From: Sphaerisporangium corydalis
GTDB taxonomy: Bacteria > Actinomycetota > Actinomycetes > Streptosporangiales > Streptosporangiaceae
Assembly (NCBI RefSeq): GCF_025506355.1
Contig: NZ_JANZYP010000053.1
Span: 1-64,000 of the forward strand
DNA length: 64,000 nucleotides
Direction of reading: 5' to 3'
Shown: in pieces, positions 49,227 to 58,135 of the stretch
Numbering within the stretch: the first letter of the stretch is position 1
How the letters are laid out: each line of letters opens with the position of its first letter
Made by a program: the position numbers and the translations under genes
Notes under the pieces: generated by a model
What the model saw: only the letters and a program-made list of their open reading frames with translations
Database searches by the model: none
Told to the model about the DNA's origin: nothing

Positions 49227-49638
49227 AGGCGGGTCGCACGGTGATCCGGGCGATGCGCCAGTGGCCTGCGGTGCGCGTCAGCCGGATCTCGCCGGCGGCG
49301 CCGTTGGACCACATCGGGCCGTCGTGGGCGGCTTCGCGGCGTAGCCACGTGAGGATGTTGACGCTCGCCGTGGCGTGATCGCCGTCAAGGTCGACCAGCA
49401 ACGTCGTGGCCGCGTGCATCGTCGCGTCGAAGGGGTCGAGCTGCTCCCGGTAGTACCGGGTCTGTTCCGCGGCGGTGCGCGACCGCGGCTCGCCGCCCAG
49501 CATCGCGGTGTAGTCCGAGACGACGGTGTCGGCGAGCAGGTGCTCGACGGTGTCCCAGTCGCGGCGGTCGAAGCCGCGGACAAGCTGGTGGACGACGTCC
49601 TGGATCTCGATCCGGTCGCTGATTTCCTGGAGTTTCAT
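49186..49638 (-). CDS. SnoaL/NTF2-like protein
   Basis: 150-residue SnoaL-like domain protein, cone-shaped alpha+beta barrel. Typical features are ISDRIEIQDVVHQLVRGFDRRDWDTVEHLLADTVVSDYTA and the C-terminal HWRIARITVRPAWAEGN. Such proteins range from polyketide cyclases to proteins of no known activity. It lies downstream of a truncated NAD-binding remnant and ends in a tandem duplication. Confidence 0.85.
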   Translation of the reverse strand: MKLQEISDRIEIQDVVHQLVRGFDRRDWDTVEHLLADTVVSDYTAMLGGEPRSRTAAEQTRYYREQLDPFDATMHAATTLLVDLDGDHATASVNILTWLRREAAHDGPMWSNGAAGEIRLTRTAGHWRIARITVRPAWAEGNRGVLDPAR

Positions 49639-49666
49639 GAGATCTCCTCGTGCTGCGCGGGAGCGG

Positions 49667-49861
49667 TCAGTTGGTCGTAGAGGCGTCGAGGAGGTAGTCG
49701 CGGAACGAGCGGGGCTCTTCGCAGTCGAAGATCACATGTTGGTCGTCGCCGGCCACGGGGTGGCGGCTGGCCGTTCGCACCGCGACGCCACGGGCGCGAA
49801 GGAAGGCGGCGACCCGGCGGCCGGTGGTCCCGGTTCCGCCTGTTACAAGGACAGTTCTCAT
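49667..49861 (-). pseudogene. Truncated NAD(P)-binding (NmrA-like) gene remnant
   Basis: Only 64 codons remain of an NmrA/SDR-type gene. MRTVLVTGGTGTTGRRVAAFLRARG is a full dinucleotide-binding start, but the sequence stops after SFRDYLLDASTTN, where relatives continue for over 200 residues. The SnoaL gene begins 28 bases later, so a deletion has probably removed the rest. The start region and promoter, with operator-like palindromes, are intact. Confidence 0.7.
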
Positions 49862-49883
49862 GAGCCGATCCTTCACATCATCC

Positions 49884-49907
49884 GGTCGAGACGATACCGT
49901 CTCGACC
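49884..49907. promoter_or_regulatory. 24-bp inverted repeat in divergent promoter
   Basis: GGTCGAGACG and CGTCTCGACC are perfect 10-bp arms around ATAC. The repeat lies 23 bases upstream of the truncated NAD-binding gene and within the divergent promoter shared with the TetR gene. Confidence 0.7.
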
Positions 49908-49934
49908 TATCCGGTTGATCGTAACATGGATGGG

Positions 49935-49944
49935 ACGGTACCGT
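49935..49944. promoter_or_regulatory. ACGGTACCGT palindrome near the TetR start
   Basis: This 10-bp palindrome lies 25 bases upstream of the TetR gene within GGACGGTACCGTTCC. The same decamer recurs at 51173-51182 before the hemolysin III-like gene, so both may be bound by the same TetR protein. Confidence 0.6.
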
Positions 49945-49969
49945 TCCGTCCTGAGCTGAGGATGAACGT

Positions 49970-50557
49970 ATGACCACGTCCCGACGGAGCCCGACAGGTG
50001 CTGCCGTGTTCAACCCGGCGGTCACCGACGCCATCGCCACGGCGGCCATCGACCTGCTGGTGGAGGGGGGCTACGCACGCCTGACGATGGACGGCGTGGC
50101 TCAGCGCGCGAACGTCGGAAAGAGCGCGATCTACCGGCGCTGGCCGTCCAAACTGGACATGATCGTCCACGGGCTCGCCCGGCTCAGCATTCCGGCCGGC
50201 CCCGCCCCGGACACCGGGTCCCTGCGCGGTGACGTGCGGGCGGTGATGCAGGCCGCCTTCGACTGGCTGAGTGACCCGCGCATCCGGGCGGTGCTGCCCG
50301 ACCTGATCGCCGAGTCCGACCGCAACCCGGTTCTCGCCGAGGCGGTGGCGGAACATGTCACGCGACCGCGCGTCACATGGGCTCGCGCCGCGCTGAGCCA
50401 GGCGTGCGAGCGGGGTGAGCTGGCCGCCGAGGATGTCGACCTGGTGCTGGACATGACCATCGCACCGGTGTTCTGGCGCCTGACCCACGCCCGGCCGGTG
50501 GACGGCCGCTACCTCGACCGGCTCACCGATCTGACGGTAGGAGGGGTGCGAAAGTGA
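49970..50557 (+). CDS. TetR family transcriptional regulator
   Basis: 195-residue repressor with a helix-turn-helix in LTMDGVAQRANVGKSAIYRRWPSKLDMI (about 38-65) and a TetR_C-type ligand-binding domain ending LTDLTVGG. Its own promoter and the 51.1-kb divergent promoter carry the same ACGGTACCGT palindrome, suggesting autoregulation and control of the SnoaL-like and hemolysin III-like genes. ATG 49970 directly opens the conserved sequence. Confidence 0.9.
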   Translation: MTTSRRSPTGAAVFNPAVTDAIATAAIDLLVEGGYARLTMDGVAQRANVGKSAIYRRWPSKLDMIVHGLARLSIPAGPAPDTGSLRGDVRAVMQAAFDWLSDPRIRAVLPDLIAESDRNPVLAEAVAEHVTRPRVTWARAALSQACERGELAAEDVDLVLDMTIAPVFWRLTHARPVDGRYLDRLTDLTVGGVRK

Positions 50558-50631
50558 CTTACCAGGAGGTCGGCCCGCCGCACCCGTGAGCAGGACCGTT
50601 CGTCTCCGTTCTCCTGGGCATCGGTTTCCGC

Positions 50632-51084
50632 TCAGCTCACGATGGGGTCGGCCAGGGCTTCGGTCACACCGTGGGCGGCGAAGATCCGCAGGCCCGCGGC
50701 GACGACCTGAGAGTCCTCGTTGGCGTCGATCGACACGATCTTGCCCCATTTCATCTGCACGATGTGGACGCCATGGTTGTCGTACGGCGAGCCGTCCGGC
50801 ATGTCCTGGGTCGCCGACCAGCGGATGATGACCGTGGTGTTGCGGGGGGTGCCCTTGGCCCAGACGTCGCGCACCGTCAGTGACAGGGTCGGGCTGAGAC
50901 GTCCGAGGCGGTCGAACCACCGCCGCAGGGCCTCCCGGTCGTGGCGATCGCCGCCGAGGGCGTGACTGCCGCCGAAACGGTGATGGACGTCCGGCGCGCA
51001 GTCCTTGAGCAGGGCGTCGTAGTCCTTCTCGTTGACCCGCGCGAAGTTCCTGGCGGCGATGCGCTTGACGATGGCGTGATACAT
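50632..51084 (-). CDS. SnoaL/NTF2-like protein
   Basis: 150-residue single-domain NTF2/SnoaL-type protein (IVKRIAARNFARVNEKDYDALLKDCAPDVHHRFGG; NHGVHIVQMKWGKIVSIDANEDSQVV). ATG 51084 fits the family start. It is divergent from the hemolysin III-like gene across a promoter with a 10-bp inverted repeat. Its sequence differs from that of the SnoaL-like protein at 49186-49638, so they are not recent duplicates. Role unknown. Confidence 0.85.
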   Translation of the reverse strand: MYHAIVKRIAARNFARVNEKDYDALLKDCAPDVHHRFGGSHALGGDRHDREALRRWFDRLGRLSPTLSLTVRDVWAKGTPRNTTVIIRWSATQDMPDGSPYDNHGVHIVQMKWGKIVSIDANEDSQVVAAGLRIFAAHGVTEALADPIVS

Positions 51085-51149
51085 GACTGCTCCTTCGGCG
51101 TGACGGAACTCCTGGCCTGACACTGTCAGAGCAAATTGGTGACCCAGCT

Positions 51150-51190
51150 CACAACCTACTAGACGGTAGGTTACGGTACCGTAGGTTGTG
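51150..51190. promoter_or_regulatory. Operator region before the hemolysin III-like gene
   Basis: CACAACCTAC (51150-51159) and GTAGGTTGTG (51181-51190) are perfect inverted arms. Between them lies ACGGTACCGT (51173-51182), shared with the TetR promoter at 49935. The region lies between divergent starts at 51084 and 51202. Confidence 0.7.
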
Positions 51191-51201
51191 AGGAGGTAAC
51201 G

Positions 51202-51876
51202 ATGACCATGACGGCCGCCGGCCCCGCCCTTGCCCCCACGGTGACCCCGCCCCGCCTGCGTGGCTGGTTGCACGCGGGAGCGTTGCCCGCCGCGCTGATC
51301 GCCGGGTTCACCCTGGTCGCCCTCGGGCCGACCCTCCAGGCCCGCCTCGCCGCCGCGATCTACGCGGTGACGTCGGGACTGCTCTTCGGCGTCTCGGCGA
51401 CCTACCACCGCGGCCGCCAGACGCCGCGCCTGGCCGAGGTCCTGCGACGGCTGGACCACGCCAACATCTACCTGATCATCGCGGGCACCTACACCCCGTT
51501 CGCGCTGCTCGCATTGGACGGGCCGGTGCGGGTCGCCGTGCTGTCGGTGATCTGGACGGGCGCGGTCGCCGGTGTGGTGTTCCGCGCCCTGTGGATGGGG
51601 GCGCCCCGCTGGCTCTACACGGCGCTCTACATCCTGCTGGGGTGGGCCGCCGCGTTCTTCCTGCCCCAGCTCCTGCACGGCGCCGGCCCGGCCGCCGTCT
51701 CGCTCGTGATCGTGGGCGGCGTCCTGTACAGCCTCGGCGGCGTGGTGTACGGCCTGCGCCGCCCGGACCCCTCGCCCCGGTGGTTCGGCTTCCACGAGGT
51801 GTTCCACGCGTTCACCCTGGCGGCGTACGTCGTGCAGTACGTCGCCGTCTCGCTCGTGGTCTACTCCGCCGCCTGA
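51202..51876 (+). CDS. Hemolysin III (PAQR) family membrane protein
   Basis: 224-residue seven-helix protein. SATYHR, HANIYLIIAGTYTPF and FGFHEVFHAF carry the conserved His/Ser/Asp residues of the metal-binding PAQR site. Despite the name, most bacterial members are not toxins. GAGGAGG lies before the ATG. Regulation by the nearby TetR protein is suggested by the shared palindrome. Confidence 0.9.
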   Translation: MTMTAAGPALAPTVTPPRLRGWLHAGALPAALIAGFTLVALGPTLQARLAAAIYAVTSGLLFGVSATYHRGRQTPRLAEVLRRLDHANIYLIIAGTYTPFALLALDGPVRVAVLSVIWTGAVAGVVFRALWMGAPRWLYTALYILLGWAAAFFLPQLLHGAGPAAVSLVIVGGVLYSLGGVVYGLRRPDPSPRWFGFHEVFHAFTLAAYVVQYVAVSLVVYSAA

Positions 51877-51925
51877 GCGCGGACGTGGAACCCCCGTCGT
51901 GGGCGCCAGGCAACCCCGCGCGCGA

Positions 51926-53131
51926 TCACCCGGCGGGGGCCTCCAGGGCGATCCTGCGCATGGCGAGCTCCGCGTACAGCGCGGCGCCGTCGGCGAGGAC
52001 GGCGTCGTCGAAGGCGGCCTCGGCCGAGTGGTTGTAGGCCGCGCCCGCCGGGTCGGCACCGGTGGGGCAGGCGCCGAGGGCGATGAACGCGGACGGCACC
52101 TCGTCGCACACGAACGAGAAGTCCTCAGAGCCGGTGAACGGCTGGGGCGCCTGGGCGAAGCGGTGCTCGTCGAACACCTCCCTGACGGTGGCGGCGGCGA
52201 AGTCCGCCTCCACCGCGCTGTTGACGGTGACGGGGTAGTTCACGTCGTAGTCGGCGTCGACCTCCAGGCCGTGCGCGGCGGCGATGCCCCTGACCAGCGC
52301 CAGGGCGCGTTCCTGTACCCGGCTGTGCGCCGCCGCCGAGAAGGACCTGATCGTCGTCTCGAACTGGGCCTCGTCGGGGATGATGTTGTCGGCAGTGCCG
52401 GCGTGGAAGCTGCCGACGGTGACCACGACCGGGTCGAACACGTCGAAGCCGCGGGTGACCATGGTCTGCAGCGCGGTGACCATCTCGCACGCGGCCGGGA
52501 TCGGGTCGTTGGCCCGGTGGGGGGCCGACCCGTGGCCGCCCGCGCCGCGCACGGTCACGACCAGCCGGTCGGCGGCGGCCATGATGGGCCCGCTCCGGCT
52601 GACGAAGACGCCCTGCGGGATGACCGAGCTGATCACGTGCAGCGCGTACGCGGCGACGGGCCGCCGCCCCGAGGCGTCCAGCAGGCCCTCCTCGATCATG
52701 ATCTTCGCGCCGCCCGCGCCCTCCTCGCCGGGCTGGAACATGAAGACGACGTCGCCGGCCAGCCGGTCGCGCCGCTCCGCGAGCAGGTGGGCGGCCCCGG
52801 TCAGCATGGTGGTGTGCAGGTCGTGACCGCAGGCGTGCATGCGCCCGGGGATGCCCGAGGCCATGTCGTCACGGGACCGCTCGGTGACCGGCAGCGCGTC
52901 CATGTCGCCGCGCAGCAGCACGGTGGGGCCGGGGCGGGCGCCGCGCAGCACGGCCGTGATCGAGCTCAGGCGCTTTCCGGTCGACACCTCCAGCGGGAGC
53001 CCGGCGAGCGCGCCGAGCACCTTGTCCTGCGTTCTCGGCAGGTCGAGGCCGAGCTCGGGTTCGCGGTGCAGCGCATGGCGCAGTCGGACGAGTTCGCTGC
53101 TCATGTCGTTCGCGGCTTCTCGAAGTGACAC
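51926..53131 (-). CDS. M20 family amidohydrolase
   Basis: 401-residue zinc amidohydrolase of the M20D (IAA-amino-acid hydrolase/HipO) type. Metal and catalytic motifs are GDMDALPV (Asp), HACGHDLH (two His and Asp), QPGEEGAGGA (catalytic and metal Glu) and GSEDFSF near the end. It probably hydrolyses N-acyl amino acids. The start is GTG 53131. Confidence 0.9.
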   Translation of the reverse strand: MSLREAANDMSSELVRLRHALHREPELGLDLPRTQDKVLGALAGLPLEVSTGKRLSSITAVLRGARPGPTVLLRGDMDALPVTERSRDDMASGIPGRMHACGHDLHTTMLTGAAHLLAERRDRLAGDVVFMFQPGEEGAGGAKIMIEEGLLDASGRRPVAAYALHVISSVIPQGVFVSRSGPIMAAADRLVVTVRGAGGHGSAPHRANDPIPAACEMVTALQTMVTRGFDVFDPVVVTVGSFHAGTADNIIPDEAQFETTIRSFSAAAHSRVQERALALVRGIAAAHGLEVDADYDVNYPVTVNSAVEADFAAATVREVFDEHRFAQAPQPFTGSEDFSFVCDEVPSAFIALGACPTGADPAGAAYNHSAEAAFDDAVLADGAALYAELAMRRIALEAPAG

Positions 53132-53356
53132 CGGCGTGCCTCCCAGGATCTGGTCGCCGACCTGTCATCCACGTCGGCGGACGGAACCGATATTGCCCCA
53201 CTTCACCGATTCTGGACAGCATTTGACCGCTATTTGGTCTGTTGCTGCGACCTTTCCGGATAGGAACGGAAACGTGGGGGTGGAGATGGTCATCGGGTGC
53301 TGAACGGTGCTTCGCCGATCACGGCGTCCCCCCTTGGCGCGACGTAGGAGGACGAC

Positions 53357-53935
53357 ATGCAAGATCTGCGAGCCGGGACGGGCGGGCACTGGTGGGTGCT
53401 CGCGGTACGCGGGGCCTGCGGGATCCTGTTCGGCATCCTGGCCATCGTATGGCCCCTGATCACGCTTCTCACCCTGGTGATCCTGTTCGGGGCCTTCGCG
53501 ATCGTCAGCGGCGTCTTCGCGCTCATCGGCGCCATGCGAGGCGCCCATCCCGAGGAGTCCAGGATGTGGCTCGCCGCCTCCGGCGTGTTCGGCATCGTGG
53601 CCGGGATCGTCGCCTGGGTGTGGCCGGGCATCACCGCGTACGCGCTCCTGCTGCTGATCGCCGCCTACGCGGTCGTCATCGGCGTGGTCGAGATCGTCGC
53701 GGCGGTACGGCGGCGCAAGGCGGGCGACACCGAATGGCTGTACCTGGTCAGCGGCGTGCTCTCGGTCATCTTCGGAATCCTGCTGTTCACCTGGCCCGCG
53801 TCCGGCGCCCTGGCGCTCACCTGGCTGATCGGCGCCTTCGCGATCGTGTACGGCGCCTCGCTGCTGATCCTGGCGTTCCGGGTCCGGGACGTGGGACACC
53901 GGGGGGCCGCGGGCACGGCCGCGCACGCGGTCTAG
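53357..53935 (+). CDS. HdeD/DUF308 family membrane protein
   Basis: 192-residue protein with six hydrophobic helices in pairs: GILFGILAIVWPLITLLTLVILFGAFAIVSGVFALIG, then GIVAGIVAWVWPGITAYALLLLIAAYAVVIGVVEI, then SVIFGILLFTWPASGALALTWLIGAFAIVYGASLLIL. Each pair repeats a GILxxxxP pattern, the DUF308 internal repeat. Related HdeD proteins are linked to acid resistance in enteric bacteria; the role here is unknown. ATG 53357 has GGAGG upstream. Confidence 0.85.
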   Translation: MQDLRAGTGGHWWVLAVRGACGILFGILAIVWPLITLLTLVILFGAFAIVSGVFALIGAMRGAHPEESRMWLAASGVFGIVAGIVAWVWPGITAYALLLLIAAYAVVIGVVEIVAAVRRRKAGDTEWLYLVSGVLSVIFGILLFTWPASGALALTWLIGAFAIVYGASLLILAFRVRDVGHRGAAGTAAHAV

Positions 53936-54112
53936 CGCGACCGGTCCGGCGCACACGGTCCGTCCGGCGCATGGGGTCACGCAGGGCCGTGGTGCGCCGG
54001 GAGGATCAAAGAATTCTTGCGAATCATCGAATTCGCCGGAAAGTATCCACATGAATACCGATCCCGCAGGGAATCAGTCGGGGTACGTGTCCGACCCGAC
54101 CTAGGAGGGCAC

Positions 54113-55411
54113 ATGAGCGTCCTCGACCGGCTGGCCCGCCACCTGCTCGTCGACGGGTACCGCCTGGAGCTCGACCTCGACCGCAGCAGGGGTTCGTGGA
54201 TCGTCGACGCCGGCACCGGCCGCCGCTACCTCGACTTCTACACGTTCTTCGCCTCGGCCCCGCTCGGCGTGAACCCCTTCGACGACGATCCGGAGTTCGT
54301 GTCCCTGCTCGGCAGGATCGCCGCCAACAAGCCGGCCAACTCCGACCTGTACACCGCCCACCTGGCCGACTTCGCCGAGACCTTCGCCCGGGTGCTCGGC
54401 GACCCCGAACTGCCCCACCTGTTCTTCGTCGAGGGCGGCGCGCTGGCCGTCGAGAACGCGCTCAAGTGCGCGTTCGACTGGAAGAGCCGGCACAACGAGG
54501 CGCACGGCCGCCCGCGCGAGCTGGGCACCAAGGTCCTGCACCTCACGCGGGCCTTCCACGGCCGCAGCGGGTACACCCTGTCGCTGACCAACACCGAGCC
54601 CGCCAAGACCGACCGCTTCCCGGTCTTCGGCTGGCCGAGGATCGACGTCCCCGCGATCCACTTCGGCGACGTCGAGGCGGCCGAGCGGCGGGCCCTGGAC
54701 CAGGCGCGGGCGGCCTTCGACCGCGATCCGCACGACATCGCGTGCTTCGTCGCCGAGCCCATCCAGGGGGAGGGCGGCGACAACCACATGCGGCCCGGGT
54801 TCCTGCTGGCCGTCCAGCGGCTGTGCCACGAGCGGGACGCCCTGTTCGTGCTGGACGAGGTGCAGACCGGCTGCGGCCTCACCGGGACGCCGTGGGCCTA
54901 CCAGCAGCTCGGCCTGGCCCCCGACGTCGTGGCGTTCGCCAAGAAGGTCCAGGTGGGCGGCATCATGGCCGGCCGCAGGGTGGACGAGGTCGAGGGCAAC
55001 GTGTTCCAGGTGAGCGGGCGGATCAACTCCACGTGGGGCGGGGGCCTGGTCGACATGGTCCGCTCGCGCCGCATGCTGGAGATCATCGAGCGGGACGGGC
55101 TGATCCCTCGCGCGGCGGTGCTCGGCGAGGAGCTGCTCGCGGGCCTGCGGGGGCTGGAGTCGGCCTTCCCCGGCGTGGTGCTCAACGCCAGGGGGCGCGG
55201 GCTGATGTGCGCTTTCGACGTGTCCTCGGGCCGGGACGCCCTGGTCGCCGCGCTGCGCGAGGACGAGGGGGTGCTCGTCCTGCCGTGCGGGGAGCGTTCG
55301 GTGCGGCTGCGCCCGGCGCTCTCGGTGACCCCGGAGGAGATCGGCCAGGGCCTGGCGGCGCTGGGCCGCGCGCTGACGGCCGTCCGGGACACGATGATCG
55401 TGCCCGCCTGA
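54113..55411 (+). CDS. lat: L-lysine 6-transaminase
   Basis: 432-residue class III PLP aminotransferase close to M. tuberculosis Lat. It moves the epsilon-amino group of lysine to 2-oxoglutarate. Evidence: YLDFYTFFASAPLGVNP near residue 40, FVEGGALAVENALKCAFDWK, FHGRSGYTLSLTNT, FVLDEVQTGCGLTG and the Lys in FAKKVQVGG (K277 or K278) for the Schiff base. The ATG follows TAGGAGGG. In M. tuberculosis lat is induced on starvation, but no regulator site is obvious here beyond a GAATTC pair in the leader. Confidence 0.9.
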   Translation: MSVLDRLARHLLVDGYRLELDLDRSRGSWIVDAGTGRRYLDFYTFFASAPLGVNPFDDDPEFVSLLGRIAANKPANSDLYTAHLADFAETFARVLGDPELPHLFFVEGGALAVENALKCAFDWKSRHNEAHGRPRELGTKVLHLTRAFHGRSGYTLSLTNTEPAKTDRFPVFGWPRIDVPAIHFGDVEAAERRALDQARAAFDRDPHDIACFVAEPIQGEGGDNHMRPGFLLAVQRLCHERDALFVLDEVQTGCGLTGTPWAYQQLGLAPDVVAFAKKVQVGGIMAGRRVDEVEGNVFQVSGRINSTWGGGLVDMVRSRRMLEIIERDGLIPRAAVLGEELLAGLRGLESAFPGVVLNARGRGLMCAFDVSSGRDALVAALREDEGVLVLPCGERSVRLRPALSVTPEEIGQGLAALGRALTAVRDTMIVPA

Positions 55412-55489
55412 CGGGACGCGGGCGCGGGCGAGTCAGGCACCGCGCCCTTGACCGGTTCCGGCCGTGAACACCTCACGGCGGGGTCCGGG

Positions 55490-55732
55490 TCACGGGCGCG
55501 ACTGGTCGGGCGCGCTTCCCCTCCACATGCCGATGGCGGTCCCCCTGGAGTCGGCACCGAGCTTGGAGTAGATGCGGTTGACGTGGTTCTTCACGGTCTT
55601 CTCGCTGAGAAAGAGTCGTTGTGCGATCTCTCCGTTCGAGTGACCTGTGGCGATCAGCTCCATCACCTCGGCCTCGCGTTTACTCAGCCCGGTGTGCGCG
55701 TGCTCGTTGTACGTGGCGTCATCGACACTCAT
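55490..55732 (-). CDS. LuxR-type DNA-binding domain protein
   Basis: About 80 residues consisting mostly of a LuxR_C helix-turn-helix ([52 protein letters not shown]). There is no receiver domain; single-domain regulators of this type occur in actinomycetes. MSVDDATYN at 55732 is the likely start; an ATG at 55756 is also in frame. It converges on lat. Confidence 0.75.
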   Translation of the reverse strand: MSVDDATYNEHAHTGLSKREAEVMELIATGHSNGEIAQRLFLSEKTVKNHVNRIYSKLGADSRGTAIGMWRGSAPDQSRP

Positions 55733-55892
55733 CCGGCCTCCGGTGGCACGAATCATTGTCAGATCGCCGAGCCCCCCGCGCTGGCGGCTAGCGGTTTTGT
55801 GCGAGCATAGCCCGCCGTATCAATCTTTGGGGTCTAAGTCGCCGGAGATCGCCCACTTTCTGGGGGAAACAGGGGATGTGCCGGAAAAGCAA

Positions 55893-55920
55893 GATGACCG
55901 GTCCGTCCGGACCGGTCATC
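55893..55920 (-). terminator. Terminator of the tRNA-His gene
   Basis: GATGACCGGTCC and GGACCGGTCATC pair perfectly around the four-base loop. On the minus strand the hairpin is followed by TTGCTTTTCC, a T-rich tract, seven bases after the tRNA. Confidence 0.85.
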
Positions 55921-55926
55921 CCCTGC

Positions 55927-56003
55927 TGGGGTGAGTGATGGGACTTGAACCCACGACATCCAGGACCACAACCTGGCGCTCTGCCACCTGAGCTACACCC
56001 ACC
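55927..56003 (-). tRNA. tRNA-His (anticodon GTG)
   Basis: The minus strand folds as a cloverleaf: acceptor GTGGGTG pairs with CACTCAC, the anticodon stem CCAGG/CCTGG encloses TTGTGGT with anticodon GTG, and the T arm has GGTTCAAGTCC. The extra G-1 of tRNA-His is encoded at 56003 opposite C73, and CCA is encoded at the 3' end. Confidence 0.95.
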
Positions 56004-56076
56004 ATGTCCCGCGATCAGCACCGCGGGCACAGAGAAAAGTGTAGCGGGCTTTGCGGGGTTCTGACGCCGTGGTCCG

Positions 56077-56673
56077 TCAAGATCCGATGATGGCTTCCGC
56101 GACCTCGCGCGCGGTGGCCGAATCGGGGCCGGGCTGGGGGACGAAAACGGCGGCGCGGTAGTAACGCATCTCCTGCACGCTTTCGGTGATGTCGGCCAGC
56201 GCGCGGTGCCCGCCCTGCTTGGCCGGCGAGGCGAAGTAGACGCGGGGGTACCAGCGGCGCACCAGCTCCTTGACCGAGGAGACGTCCACCATGCGGTAGT
56301 GCAGGTAGCCGTCCACGGCGGGCATGTCGCGCGCGATGAACGAGCGGTCGGTGCCGATGGAGTTGCCGCACAGCGGCGCCTTCTTCGGCTCGGGCACGTG
56401 GCGCCGGATGTACTCCAGCACCAGGGACTCGGCCTCGGCGAGCGTCACGCCGTCGCCGAGGGCGGTCAGCAGCCCGGAGGAGGTGTGCATCTGCCGCACG
56501 ACCTCCGACATCTGCTCCAGCGCCTCCTGCGGCGGCTTGATCACGACGTCGACGCCCTCGTCGAGCTGGTTCAGCTCGCCGTCGGTCACCACGCACGCGA
56601 CCTCGACCAGCGCGTCACGGCCGAGGTCGAGCCCGGTCATCTCACAGTCGATCCAGACCAACAGGTCACTCAT
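56077..56673 (-). CDS. orn: Oligoribonuclease
   Basis: 198-residue DEDDh 3'-5' exoribonuclease that clears 2-5-nt RNA and pGp[11 protein letters not shown] carries Asp9 and Glu11. [16 protein letters not shown] and the HRALADI block carry the remaining metal Asp and His. Length and sequence match bacterial Orn, and the gene is followed by tRNA-His, an order common in actinomycetes. Confidence 0.95.
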   Translation of the reverse strand: MSDLLVWIDCEMTGLDLGRDALVEVACVVTDGELNQLDEGVDVVIKPPQEALEQMSEVVRQMHTSSGLLTALGDGVTLAEAESLVLEYIRRHVPEPKKAPLCGNSIGTDRSFIARDMPAVDGYLHYRMVDVSSVKELVRRWYPRVYFASPAKQGGHRALADITESVQEMRYYRAAVFVPQPGPDSATAREVAEAIIGS

Positions 56674-56694
56674 AAGGCCCAGCGTAGTGCCCGG

Positions 56695-58041
56695 TCAGGA
56701 GGCCTTGAGTGAGTCCACTACGCGATCGATCACCTTCGTGTCCAAATTGTCGGGAACGGAGGCGTACATCACGGAAGGTCGCGCCCCGGCGCCCTGGTCC
56801 ACGACGAGGAAGAACCCCTCTTCCTTGGTGAACTTCCAGTTGTTCTTCTTGGACTCGGCGGTGAAGTCCATCTCGAACCGCAGGATCCACGCCTTCTTGC
56901 CGCTCACGTCGAGCGCCGCGTCCTTCACGATCTTCCGCTTGTGCGGCGGGCTGTAGAACAGCTTCTCGTAGTTGACCAGCAGGGCACCGGCCGAGTTGCG
57001 GAGGTCCTGCGGCCCGGCGTAGTCGAAGGCCTCGGGCAGCCGGCAGGTCAGGACCTGGCCGACCCAGTCGTGGTTCTGCCCGTCGTAGTTCTTCTGGGAC
57101 GTGGTCTCGTAGCCGCCGGTCCACTGGGGGAAGTTCGGGTCGGCCGGCCCGGTGCCGTTCAGGTCCGACCACTTCGGCACCGTCCACGGTCCCCCGGGGA
57201 AGGCGTACGAGAGCCCCGTGCGCGGGTCGGTGATCACGTTCCCCTTGGGCTGGGGCAGCTCGGCGGGGAAGTCGGTGGAGTCGCTGGGGGAGGGGGCGGG
57301 CGTGGTCTCCAGCGGCGGGGTGATCTGCGGGTCCGACGGCTCTATTGAGGTGGTCGGGTCCGGGGTCGAATCGGCCACGGGAGTGGTGCCGCGGTTCATC
57401 ACGCTGATGCCGATGATCAGGGCGACCACCAGGAGGACCACCACGGCGCCGCCGCCGATCACCCAGGGGAGCATGCTCCCCTTCTTCGGCGGGGGGCCCT
57501 GCGGGCCGAACTCCGGCACCGGGAACTGGGCGGTCCCGCCCTGGTTGCCCCACTGCTGCTGCGCGGGCGCGCCGTAGGGGCCGACCGGCTGGCCGAACTG
57601 GGCCGTCGCCTGCTGCCCGGGGGGCGGGCCGAACTGGGGCGTCCCCGGCGGGGCGTACGGCCCGGTGCCCGGCTGCGGCGGTCCCGGCTGGGGGTAGGGC
57701 CCCATGCCGGGCTGGGGATTGGCCCCCGTGCCCGGCCGAGGGTACGGCCCCGTGCCCTGCGGGTTCTGGCCCGTGCCCGGCTGCGGGTTCTGACCTGTCC
57801 CGGGCTGCGGGTTCTGACCCGTGCCCGGCTGGGGGTTCTGGCCCGTGCCGGGCGGCGGCTGGGGGCCCGCGCCCTGCGGCCCGGTGCCGGGCTGTGCCCA
57901 CTGGCCGGTGGTCACCGGCGCGCCCTGCCCCGCCGGACCCTCCAGGGGGTGGGTGGCGTCGGTCCACTGGGTACCGTCCCACCAACGCAGTTGGGGAGTT
58001 CCATACGGGTCGGGGTACCAGCCGGCGGGGGTCTGCGTCAT
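56695..58041 (-). CDS. DUF2510 membrane protein with proline-rich repeats
   Basis: 448-residue protein. Residues 1-30 (PAGWYPDPYGTPQLRWWDGTQWTDAT) form a DUF2510 domain. A Pro/Gly/Gln tract follows, with four copies of GTGQNPQP. A transmembrane helix (LPWVIGGGAVVVLLVVALIIGIS) leads to an outer domain of about 230 residues (SYAFPGGPWTVPKWSDLNGTG, ending DRVVDSLKAS). Many such actinobacterial proteins sit near Ser/Thr kinases, as this does. Function unknown. Confidence 0.85.
   Translation of the reverse strand: MTQTPAGWYPDPYGTPQLRWWDGTQWTDATHPLEGPAGQGAPVTTGQWAQPGTGPQGAGPQPPPGTGQNPQPGTGQNPQPGTGQNPQPGTGQNPQGTGPYPRPGTGANPQPGMGPYPQPGPPQPGTGPYAPPGTPQFGPPPGQQATAQFGQPVGPYGAPAQQQWGNQGGTAQFPVPEFGPQGPPPKKGSMLPWVIGGGAVVVLLVVALIIGISVMNRGTTPVADSTPDPTTSIEPSDPQITPPLETTPAPSPSDSTDFPAELPQPKGNVITDPRTGLSYAFPGGPWTVPKWSDLNGTGPADPNFPQWTGGYETTSQKNYDGQNHDWVGQVLTCRLPEAFDYAGPQDLRNSAGALLVNYEKLFYSPPHKRKIVKDAALDVSGKKAWILRFEMDFTAESKKNNWKFTKEEGFFLVVDQGAGARPSVMYASVPDNLDTKVIDRVVDSLKAS
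57757..57851. repeat. 24-bp repeats encoding GTGQNPQP
   Basis: About four imperfect 24-bp units around GTGCCCGGCTGCGGGTTCTG lie in the DUF2510 gene. They extend its cytoplasmic proline-rich linker and remain in frame. Confidence 0.85.
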
Positions 58042-58135
58042 AGGACGAGAATAGTGACATCCCCCCTTATTGCGCATTTGGTCTGCTCAGACCGCCGAAA
58101 TGGCCCGGCCGGCCTCCCCGGTCCGGCCGCCGGTG

